A stretch of DNA of 5,381 bases, taken from assembly GCA_021797415.1 (NCBI GenBank), contig JAJZZT010000236.1, positions 1-5,381 on the forward strand. Direction: 5' to 3'. This stretch comes from Bacillota bacterium. GTDB taxonomy: Bacteria > Bacillota > Bacilli > Alicyclobacillales > SLC66. A program made the position numbers and the translations under genes. Positions 1-4,938 of this stretch are shown piece by piece. The notes under the pieces were generated by a model. The model was not told the DNA's origin. It saw nothing but the letters and a program-made list of their open reading frames with translations, and searched no databases. Every line of letters begins with the position of its first letter. The first letter of the stretch is position 1.

Positions 1-30
1 GCCGTCGTCCTGCCCTATGCAAGGTGAGTT

Positions 31-293
31 CCGCACCATGGACAAGGTGTGCTGGGTCGCCAGTATCCTTTTGCCCGTCGCGAGTTTAGCGATAGCGGTG
101 TCCGAGCAGGAGCCAGGGGACATGGGATCCAGTCCTTAAGGGGCAGGCGGGCTCATTTGGATCGGGCGTTTGAGGCGTCAGTCAAACGCCCGATCGCCCC
201 CCGCCGCCTGCCGAAGATGGGTGGATCCCATGTCCCCGGGGGGATACTGGCGGCTAGCAGAAGACATTTTCAGGATAGACCCCCATGGCGCGG
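31..293 (+). repeat. Large nested inverted repeat, candidate structured RNA or fold-back element
   Basis: The two halves pair in nested order. 31-41 pairs with 283-293 (10 of 11 bp, mismatch at A35/C289). 50-68 pairs with 242-259 (18 bp, G54 bulged). 113-131 pairs with 222-240 (18 bp, one mismatch at 115/238). 142-150 pairs with 204-212 (9 bp perfect). 160-173 pairs with 182-195 (14 bp perfect) around an 8-nt loop (174-181). A side hairpin sits in the asymmetric loop: 75-77 with 96-98 and 78-81 with 89-92, loop 82-88. Weaker pairing may extend outward (17-20 with 303-306, 9-12 with 311-314). Two pairs in the 50-68 helix are U.G or G.U only when the + strand is transcribed; on the - strand they become A/C mismatches, which favours a + strand RNA. 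It is not recognisably SRP RNA, RNase P RNA, tmRNA or a T-box. A MITE-like element is the main alternative. The pairing is certain; the function is unknown. Confidence 0.75.
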
Positions 294-330
294 GCGATTC
301 AAGCATTCTTCAGGGAAACTACAGACAGAA

Positions 331-339
331 TGATATAAT
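331..339 (+). promoter_or_regulatory. Extended -10 sigma-A-type promoter
   Basis: TGA followed by a perfect TATAAT (334-339) matches the extended -10 consensus TGnTATAAT. Upstream there is only a poor -35 match (TTCAGG at 309-314, 19-nt spacer), which is tolerated at extended -10 promoters. Transcription would start near 346, giving a leader of about 70 nt before the GTG at 416. In-frame ATG codons upstream of this box (for example at 338) would then not be on the transcript, supporting a downstream start for the copper protein. Confidence 0.5.
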
Positions 340-363
340 GACGACAGCATCCGCAGGATCGGC

Positions 364-397
364 GTGCGGGATGCGCGGCCGTCCGCACAAAATGCGG
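364..397 (+). promoter_or_regulatory. Leader with two mutually exclusive hairpins
   Basis: GTGCGG (364-369) pairs perfectly with CCGCAC (383-388). The CCGCA of the same element (383-387) can instead pair with TGCGG (393-397) across a 5-nt loop. The two stems share one strand, so only one can form. They lie in the predicted leader between the promoter (331-339) and the ribosome binding site (405-410). This is the geometry of an attenuator or conditional leader, but no U-run follows and the ribosome binding site is not directly paired, so regulation is only possible, not shown. Confidence 0.3.
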
Positions 398-415
398 TGC
401 AGAAGAGGGGTTGGC

Positions 416-1447
416 GTGTCGTTCATTCGTGGTGTGTGGGGCAGCCTGCTGAGCGCATGGATCCGCTTTGGAACAGCCGTTTTCCCGCGGACCATCCATC
501 CGATGGTGCTGCATTTTCCCATCGTTCTGTTGTACCTTGCGCTGTTGATCGAGATCCTGCGCTATGTGACGGGCGCTCCGGAACGCAGCTTTCTCCAGCG
601 CGCCGGATTCTGGGTTTTGACTCTGTCGCTCTTTGCCATCGTCGCCGCCGCCGCGACGGGTGTCCTGTCGGAATCGTACGTTCGCTGGACGCCGAAGACC
701 CTCTCGATTCTGTCGACCCATCAGACGTTCGCTGTGTTGACAGGAGTGTTTGCGGCCGCATCGTGGGTGGTGCGCGTGAGAACACGAGTCAGACCGGACC
801 GCAAGTGGTCGTTTTGGGGAAGAGGCACGGGACGCGCCACGGTGGGATCGGCGCTGCTCCTTGTGGGAGCCGTGGCGATGATCACGATCACCGCCTCGCT
901 CGGCGGCGCGATGGTGTACGATTACGGCGTGGGCACTCCCGCCACGCTCATCACGCGCACGGCGACCTCCGGCCAGTCCGCGGCCTCCCCGCCTCTTGGC
1001 GGGCAGGTCCGCGTGGACCGGTGGGTGCGTTACACCGCGAAAGCGAAAGCGGTTTGGCTGCTGCTTGACGCGGGGCAAAACAACGGCTTTGATTTCAACG
1101 GATACAGCAATGGAGCGATGGCGATCACCGTGCCCGCCGGTTGGACCGTTCACGTCACGGTCGTAAACAAGTCCACCATGCTGAACCACAGCGCCATCAT
1201 TATTCCGAAAGCGCAGATCGCTACCGGGACAGGCTTCTCCCCTGTCTTTCCCGGTGCAGAAACGTCCGCGCCGGTCACGGGAATCAGTCCAGGGCACTTC
1301 GCACGGTTTACGTTCGCCGCCGCCCGGGCGGGAGCGTATGCGGTGGTCTGCGGCGTGCCCGGTCATGCGTCGTTCGGCATGTGGGACCGCTTCAATGTCA
1401 GTGCGACCGCCGCGATTCCCTCCATCGCGTTTCATTCCGCAGGCTGA
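416..1447 (+). CDS. DUF2231 membrane domain fused to a sulfocyanin-like type 1 copper protein
   Basis: 343 residues from GTG 416, chosen because GAGG at 405-408 lies 7 nt upstream and the promoter at 331-339 rules out longer forms; ATG 371 or 392 are possible but lack a good ribosome binding site. Residues 25-175 form a DUF2231-type domain: IHPMVLHFP at 27-35 with H28 and H33, four hydrophobic helices (about 32-48, 65-83, 103-119, 143-160), H102, and the closing motif GGAMVYDYGVG (163-173). After a Ser/Thr/Gly-rich linker, residues 200-332 match sulfocyanin/cupredoxins: FDFNGYSNGAM, VPAGW, then copper ligands H258, C312, H317 and M322 in the pattern C-x4-H-x4-M. Sulfocyanins carry electrons to terminal oxidases on the outer membrane face in acidophiles. 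The conserved histidines of the membrane domain might bind haem, which is inference. The gene appears monocistronic, with a terminator after it. Confidence 0.85.
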   Translation: MSFIRGVWGSLLSAWIRFGTAVFPRTIHPMVLHFPIVLLYLALLIEILRYVTGAPERSFLQRAGFWVLTLSLFAIVAAAATGVLSESYVRWTPKTLSILSTHQTFAVLTGVFAAASWVVRVRTRVRPDRKWSFWGRGTGRATVGSALLLVGAVAMITITASLGGAMVYDYGVGTPATLITRTATSGQSAASPPLGGQVRVDRWVRYTAKAKAVWLLLDAGQNNGFDFNGYSNGAMAITVPAGWTVHVTVVNKSTMLNHSAIIIPKAQIATGTGFSPVFPGAETSAPVTGISPGHFARFTFAAARAGAYAVVCGVPGHASFGMWDRFNVSATAAIPSIAFHSAG

Positions 1448-1507
1448 CTTTCTCTTTTCCCCAGTCCTGCTCAAATCCACGCAACTGTTCAGGCCTTCAT
1501 TCAGCCA

Positions 1508-1543
1508 GCCGCTCGTGACAGCGGCGGGTCATCGCCCTTTTTT
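1508..1543 (+). terminator. Probable intrinsic terminator after the copper protein gene
   Basis: A perfect 6-bp stem GCCGCT/AGCGGC (1508-1513 with 1520-1525) is followed by a shorter alternative stem GGCG/CGCC (1523-1526 with 1533-1536, loop of 6) that abuts a run of six T (1538-1543). The stem next to the T-run is short and competes with the first, so termination efficiency is uncertain. The rest of the 1448-1643 gap shows no gene and no convincing promoter; a weak -10-like GATAAC lies at 1596-1601. Confidence 0.5.
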
Positions 1544-1643
1544 CCATTTGATCTGCAAACCCAGTGATTCGCCTGCTCGAAATTTCACCCTTCTCGATAA
1601 CATGTGGACGTGAGGGTCTGCTTTCATTTGTCGAGGAAAGGTG

Positions 1644-2399
1644 ATGCGCATGGATACACTCCTGGATCTTGTGATTGTCAGTTATAACACCCGCGGGTTG
1701 GTGCTGGACTGCCTGCGCAGCATCCGTGTCCACACACCTGCGCCGCATCGCGTCATCCTGGTCGATAACGGCAGTTGTGACGGCACGGTCGAAGCGGTTC
1801 GCCAACTCAAATGGGAAAACGTGTCCATCCTCGTCAACGCGGACAACACCGGTTATGCAAAAGCGTGCAATCAGGGAATCTACGCAGGCAACAGTCCGTA
1901 CATCATGCTGGTGAACAGCGATGTGCTGGTGACGCCTGGCTGGCTGACTCCGCTGATCGAATGCATGCAAAGTGACGAGCGCATCGCGGTGGTCGGTCCG
2001 AAGACGGTCGACCGGGCAGGACGCATCACGGGAGCCGGGATTGTCGGCACCAATGCGCAGCACTATCCGCGCGGCCTGTTCGAACCGGACGGTCCGGGGA
2101 TGTACGAGGAACAGGAGGACTGCATCAGCGTGAGCGGTGCGGCCTATCTGATCCGGCGCGATCTGTTGCCGGTCCTGGGCATGTTTGACGAACACTATTT
2201 TTTCTACTTTGAGGAGACGGACTACTCTTTTCGGGCGCGCAGCCAGGGCTTTCGGGTGGTGTACTGTCCGCGCAGCCGGATCTATCACCTGATGGGCCGC
2301 AGTTGTCAGAACCACGCGTATTTGCGCGCGCTGTTTGAGCGGAGTGAGCGCTATTTCCGCGGCAAATGGGCACATCTCATGACGGGGGAGAACGCGTGA
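1644..2399 (+). CDS. Family 2 glycosyltransferase, COG1216 rhamnosyltransferase-like
   Basis: 251 residues from ATG 1644. GAGG at 1633-1636 sits 7 nt upstream; GTG 1641 and ATG 1650 are close alternatives. This is a single-domain, GT-A fold, inverting enzyme expected to move a nucleotide-activated sugar onto an acceptor at the inner membrane face. Visible motifs are LVIVSYNTR (9-17), VDNGSCDGT (40-48) for nucleotide binding, NADNTGYAKACNQG (65-78), VNSDV (90-94) as the DXD-equivalent metal site, SGAAYLIRR (164-172), and the C-terminal acidic motif FEETDYSFRA (189-198) that supplies the catalytic base region in this family. There is no transmembrane segment. Family knowledge suggests a rhamnosyl- or related deoxysugar transferase, but donor and acceptor cannot be read from sequence. 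It is the first gene of an overlapping run; its TGA overlaps the next ATG. Confidence 0.9.
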   Translation: MRMDTLLDLVIVSYNTRGLVLDCLRSIRVHTPAPHRVILVDNGSCDGTVEAVRQLKWENVSILVNADNTGYAKACNQGIYAGNSPYIMLVNSDVLVTPGWLTPLIECMQSDERIAVVGPKTVDRAGRITGAGIVGTNAQHYPRGLFEPDGPGMYEEQEDCISVSGAAYLIRRDLLPVLGMFDEHYFFYFEETDYSFRARSQGFRVVYCPRSRIYHLMGRSCQNHAYLRALFERSERYFRGKWAHLMTGENA

Positions 2400-3142
2400 T
2401 GCCAGATCGCCGCACAGGCTTGCTGCGCAAAGCGGAGAATAATAAGTTGACCGCCATGATGCAGGTGCGCAACGAGGCGAATCGCTATCTTCGCATGGTG
2501 CTGGATGATCTGTCAGACTATGTGGATGAGATCGTGATCCTCGACGATGGATCGACTGACGACACGGTCGCCATCTGCGCTTCCTATGAAAAGGTGGTAT
2601 CCCTCGGGCGCTCGACCGAGTCGCAGTACGGATTGAACGAGGCGGCGCTGAAACGGCGCCTGTTTCACCGGGCAGTGGCGTCGCGTCCCGACTGGATTCT
2701 TGCCGTTGATGCGGATGAGGTGTTCGAACGCAGGTTCCATGCGGAAGTCCGCGCGCTGATCAACCAGGCGGAGATGGATTGGTACAGTTTCCGTTTCTAT
2801 CATTTCTGGTCTTCCATGGCGCACTATCGCACCGACAAGCTGTGGGCTCCGACGCAGTACGGTCCGCGCCTTTTCCGCTATATGCCAGGAGCGGTCTACC
2901 GCTTGTCCAATCAGGCGCTGCACGGCGGGAGCATTCCGGTGAACCTTGTGTCCGATTTTCCGGGAGCGCGCTCGGACTTACGCATCAAACACTACGGATA
3001 TGCGGGTACGCGGGAGGATATCCAGCGCAAGTATCAATTTTACGTCGCCCGCGATCCCCGGTCGGAGTTCTGTCCCCGCAGCCACTATGAGTCCATGCTC
3101 GACGGGGACCCCGTCCTGTTGCCGTGGAGCGAGGAGACGTGA
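2399..3142 (+). CDS. Family 2 glycosyltransferase, WcaA/COG0463-like
   Basis: 247 residues from ATG 2399, which overlaps the previous TGA by one base (TGATG). GGGGGAG at 2384-2390 lies 8 nt upstream; GTG 2396 is the next best start. Termination and restart at this junction imply translational coupling. The N-terminal half carries the GT2 pattern MMQVRNEANRYL (20-31), ILDDGSTDDT (47-56) for nucleotide binding and LAVDADEVFE (101-110) with the DXD metal motif. The C-terminal part has RLFRY (157-161) and KHYGYA (197-202), typical of small GT2 enzymes that modify lipopolysaccharide cores, teichoic-type polymers or spore-surface glycans. It differs clearly from the two flanking transferases, which lack this DADE form. 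Sugar donor and acceptor are unknown. No membrane segment or second domain is seen. Confidence 0.9.
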   Translation: MPDRRTGLLRKAENNKLTAMMQVRNEANRYLRMVLDDLSDYVDEIVILDDGSTDDTVAICASYEKVVSLGRSTESQYGLNEAALKRRLFHRAVASRPDWILAVDADEVFERRFHAEVRALINQAEMDWYSFRFYHFWSSMAHYRTDKLWAPTQYGPRLFRYMPGAVYRLSNQALHGGSIPVNLVSDFPGARSDLRIKHYGYAGTREDIQRKYQFYVARDPRSEFCPRSHYESMLDGDPVLLPWSEET

Positions 3143-4017
3143 CACGGCCGCTTACGATCATTGTCGTCAGTTACAACACGCGGGAGAGAACAGAGCGCTG
3201 CATCACTCACCTGTTCGACTACACGGATGAGCCGTTTCACCTCGTGGTGGTTGACAACGCTTCCTCCGACGGGACGCCCGAGATGCTGGCGGACTATGCA
3301 AGGCGATTGCCGCATGACGTGACGGTGGTGCAAAACAGCCAAAACCTGGGTTACGCTCCCGCGGTGGGACAGGCGTGTTCCCGCAAGTGGACTGAAGGGG
3401 ATGTCTGTCTTGTCAATTCGGACTTGTACGTCGGTCCGGAGTGGGCCGGCCGTCTGCAAAGCCACCTGTACCGGGACGGCCGGATTGCCGCCGTGGCCCC
3501 GCTCGGGCGCGGCATCGGGGGGAGGCAGGATTTTTCGCTGTACTATCAAGAGTGGTGTCAGAAGGCGTCCATCCGGGACTATCTGATTGATGTGAATCAC
3601 CGTCTGACCGGTGCCCGTCCGTGCGCGACAACCGCCAAATGTCTGCAGGGGACCATCTGGATGATCAAGGGACAGGCGCTTCGACAATTGGGCGGACTGG
3701 ATCCCGGATGCCTGGCCGGCGCGGACGATGCGGACTGGTGCCTGCGCGCGCGGATCGGGGGATGGAAGTTGGTCATCGCGATGGACGTGTTTGTATGGCA
3801 TGACGATCACAGTTCGTTTGCAGAGCTGCCCGGACAGGGCGCTCTGTGGATCAATCAGAGTTGGGATTACTTCAATCACAAATGGCACGGCCAGTTTGAC
3901 CGGCTCTCGTGGGCCGATCTCATGGAAAACACGGCGGTCACAGAACACCCGCCCTTCGTTTATGAAGAATTCTCTCAGGAATTCATCGGTGAACCTGGAG
4001 CAACAACGGATGATTGA
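3139..4017 (+). CDS. Family 2 glycosyltransferase, COG1216-like, possible paralogue of the first
   Basis: 292 residues from GTG 3139, which overlaps the upstream TGA by four bases (GTGA). GGAG at 3126-3129 is 9 nt upstream, while the AGGAG at 3132-3136 is too close. The upstream in-frame GTG 3124 has no ribosome binding site. Motifs run parallel to the gene at 1644: IIVVSYNTR (7-15), VDNASSDGT (38-46), NSQNLGYAPAVGQA (66-79), VNSDLYVGPEW (92-102). The C-terminal acidic motif is ADDADWCLRA (195-204) in place of EETDYSFRA, followed by VFVWHDDHSSF (217-227). The region between the metal site and the acidic motif (about 103-190) is longer than in the first enzyme and does not resemble it. It ends in an acidic tail. 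It is predicted to act in the same glycan pathway, probably adding a different residue; substrate unknown. Confidence 0.9.
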   Translation: MTRPLTIIVVSYNTRERTERCITHLFDYTDEPFHLVVVDNASSDGTPEMLADYARRLPHDVTVVQNSQNLGYAPAVGQACSRKWTEGDVCLVNSDLYVGPEWAGRLQSHLYRDGRIAAVAPLGRGIGGRQDFSLYYQEWCQKASIRDYLIDVNHRLTGARPCATTAKCLQGTIWMIKGQALRQLGGLDPGCLAGADDADWCLRARIGGWKLVIAMDVFVWHDDHSSFAELPGQGALWINQSWDYFNHKWHGQFDRLSWADLMENTAVTEHPPFVYEEFSQEFIGEPGATTDD

Positions 4018-4026
4018 TAGGTTGAT

Positions 4027-4067
4027 GCCGCCACAACGGGCGGCGGGACGCCATACGCTGGTATGGC
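4027..4067 (+). other. Two intergenic hairpins upstream of the coiled-coil gene
   Basis: A 6-bp perfect stem (4027-4032 with 4039-4044, loop of 6) is followed by a 7-bp perfect stem (4050-4056 with 4061-4067, tetraloop GCTG). No T-run follows, so they are not ordinary terminators. They lie in the 80-nt gap between the third glycosyltransferase and the next ribosome binding site (4082-4088). An mRNA-processing or stability element that sets the level of the downstream small protein is a reasonable guess. Confidence 0.45.
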
Positions 4068-4097
4068 AAGGAGTCCATTTCAAGGAGGATTGTGACG

Positions 4098-4553
4098 ATG
4101 GGCAGAGTGAGTTCCGCGCTTCGTGTCGGTGTCATTCGCGCGCGCAAGGTGGAAACTGGCCAGTTGATCGTCAGGCGGATCGTGCGCCCCGGCCGGTGCC
4201 GGCATATTTGCCATATTTCGAAGGAACTGGTGGAGAAATTGCGCCGCGAACTGCGCAGGGTGCGCCATTCATTGCATGACGTGGAAGAGCAGATCCGCGA
4301 TCTGGAACAGGAGGTGCATGCCCTTCAGGCGGAGGTGCAGGTCCTTCAGGCGGAGGCTGCGAGCGGCATGCCCGCCAACAGTGCGCTGACCGGCCTCTTT
4401 CTCAGCAAGACCGGCCAGGTGGTCACGGTCACCACGAACCTGGAGACAGTCGTCGGCACCGTCACGAACGTCGCCGTGAATGCGGTTGAATTGACCCAGT
4501 CCAATGGAGACATCGTGATTATCCCGTTCAGCAAAATCACATCCATCCAGTGA
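4098..4553 (+). CDS. Coiled-coil protein with C-terminal LSm/DUF2642-like barrel domain
   Basis: 151 residues from ATG 4098; AAGGAGG at 4082-4088 is 9 nt upstream (GTG 4092 is too close). Residues 1-40 are basic and end in a Cys/His cluster, C34, H36, C38, H39, that could bind metal. Residues 41-88 form a textbook coiled coil: a positions V45, L52, L59, I66, V73, V80, A87 and d positions L48, V55, V62, L69, L76, L83, with no break. Residues 96-151 look like a small all-beta domain (VVTVTTN, GTVTNVAVNAVEL, IVIIPFSKI) resembling short Sm-like/SH3-like domains such as DUF2642 in spore formers. There is no signal peptide or membrane segment. It probably oligomerises, presenting several barrels on one stalk. 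The position behind three glycosyltransferases suggests a structural or surface-layer role; function is not established. Confidence 0.8.
   Translation: MGRVSSALRVGVIRARKVETGQLIVRRIVRPGRCRHICHISKELVEKLRRELRRVRHSLHDVEEQIRDLEQEVHALQAEVQVLQAEAASGMPANSALTGLFLSKTGQVVTVTTNLETVVGTVTNVAVNAVELTQSNGDIVIIPFSKITSIQ
4322..4356 (+). repeat. 21-nt tandem duplication equal to one heptad of the coiled coil
   Basis: CCTTCAGGCGGAGG occurs at 4322-4335 and again at 4343-4356, exactly 21 nt apart, encoding LQAE twice (residues 76-79 and 83-86). The period equals one coiled-coil heptad, so the reading frame and the a/d register are both preserved. Confidence 0.8.
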
Positions 4554-4573
4554 CGGGCGAACAGGACATAGGG

Positions 4574-4603
4574 CGGCGCATGGCCCGAAGGGGCGCGGCG
4601 CCG
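4574..4603 (+). other. GC-rich intergenic hairpin upstream of the 66-residue gene
   Basis: CGGCGC (4574-4579) pairs with GCGCCG (4598-4603), and inside it GCCC (4583-4586) pairs with GGGC (4591-4594) around a 4-nt loop, separated by a 3x3 internal loop. No T-run follows. It sits 30 nt before the ribosome binding site at 4633-4639, in the same relative place as the hairpins at 4027-4067. Confidence 0.4.
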
Positions 4604-4649
4604 AAGAGATCACGCGCGATGGCGCTTGTGTGAAGGAGGAAGAGTCATC

Positions 4650-4850
4650 ATGACATTTGCCAGTCTGCTGTCTGCCTTCATCGGCCGCACGGTGGAGGTG
4701 GTTGTGCCGGGCGCGCTGTTCGACGGAAAGCTGACCGCGGTGCAAGACACACTCATTCAGGTCGAGGAGCCGCCCACAGTCTACGGAGGCCCGCCGATCA
4801 CCGTGAGCATTCCGTCCATCAGCATCGATCTGGTTCGCGTGCTCGCATAG
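4650..4850 (+). CDS. Small LSm/DUF2642-like barrel protein
   Basis: 66 residues from ATG 4650; AAGGAGG at 4633-4639 is 10 nt upstream, one of the best ribosome binding sites in the window. Almost the whole protein is a predicted beta domain: FIGRTVEVVVPGALFDGKLT (10-29), VQDTLIQVEE (31-40), then a Pro/Gly-rich loop (41-49) and ITVSIPSISIDLVRVLA (50-66). The spacing of G-x-x-V-x-V, G-x-L/V-T-x-V and the late I-P-x-x-x-I elements matches residues 106-150 of the neighbouring coiled-coil protein, so the two are probably related. Such short proteins are common in spore-forming Bacilli, often of unknown function. There is no signal peptide or membrane helix. It may pair with the upstream barrel domain to form mixed assemblies; this is inference. 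Confidence 0.75.
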   Translation: MTFASLLSAFIGRTVEVVVPGALFDGKLTAVQDTLIQVEEPPTVYGGPPITVSIPSISIDLVRVLA

Positions 4851-4886
4851 TCTGCGAATACACGTGTTGCACAGCGATCACAAGAT

Positions 4887-4914
4887 GGCCTAAAGCAGTC
4901 GGCCCAAAGCAGTC
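4887..4914. repeat. 14-bp tandem duplication
   Basis: GGCCTAAAGCAGTC (4887-4900) is immediately followed by GGCCCAAAGCAGTC (4901-4914), identical at 13 of 14 positions. The second copy includes two bases of the stop codon of the - strand glycosyltransferase (4913-4915), so the duplication lies at the very end of that gene. Confidence 0.85.
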
Positions 4915-4938
4915 ACATATCGCGAGCATACTGCTTTG
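4905..4938. repeat. Inverted repeat at the 3' end of the minus-strand glycosyltransferase
   Basis: CAAAGCAGT (4905-4913) and ACTGCTTTG (4930-4938) are perfect reverse complements 16 nt apart, spanning the last codons and stop of the - strand gene. One arm lies in the tandem duplication at 4887-4914. It could form a hairpin between the convergent genes, but no T-run is present on either strand, so a terminator is not supported. Confidence 0.5.

Noticed and set aside
2..139. Open frame from the left edge to TAA at 137-139 with a hydrophobic stretch (VCWVASILLPVASLAIAV), possibly the tail of an upstream gene.
   Set aside because: It runs through the arms of the inverted repeat, has no recognisable motif, and 45 open codons are expected by chance at this GC content. 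It could still be real if an upstream gene enters the window.
31..293. Known RNAs: 6S RNA, SRP RNA, RNase P RNA, HEARO/omega RNA.
   Set aside because: The rod shape recalls 6S RNA, but the helices are too long and regular. SRP GGAA-loop hairpin and RNase P P4 motifs are absent, and no IscB/TnpB gene is nearby for a HEARO-type RNA.
170..415. Upstream extension of the copper protein reading frame to GTG 170.
   Set aside because: It would start inside the inverted repeat and upstream of the promoter at 331-339. The extra residues are non-conserved in character, and GTG 416 has a well-spaced ribosome binding site.
299..1480. 393-codon open frame on the - strand opposite the copper protein.
   Set aside because: Arg/His/Gly-rich translation without domains, fully antisense to a gene with clear motifs; a GC-driven shadow.
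1497..2375. 292-codon open frame on the - strand opposite the first glycosyltransferase.
   Set aside because: No recognisable domain, low-complexity composition and antisense to a well-supported GT2 gene.
3085..4083. 332-codon open frame on the - strand opposite the third glycosyltransferase.
   Set aside because: No motif or ribosome binding site of note; antisense shadow of a well-supported gene.
4860..4867. ACACGTGT palindrome in the convergent gap, as an operator.
   Set aside because: A single 8-bp palindrome downstream of both genes has no promoter to act on; probably chance.
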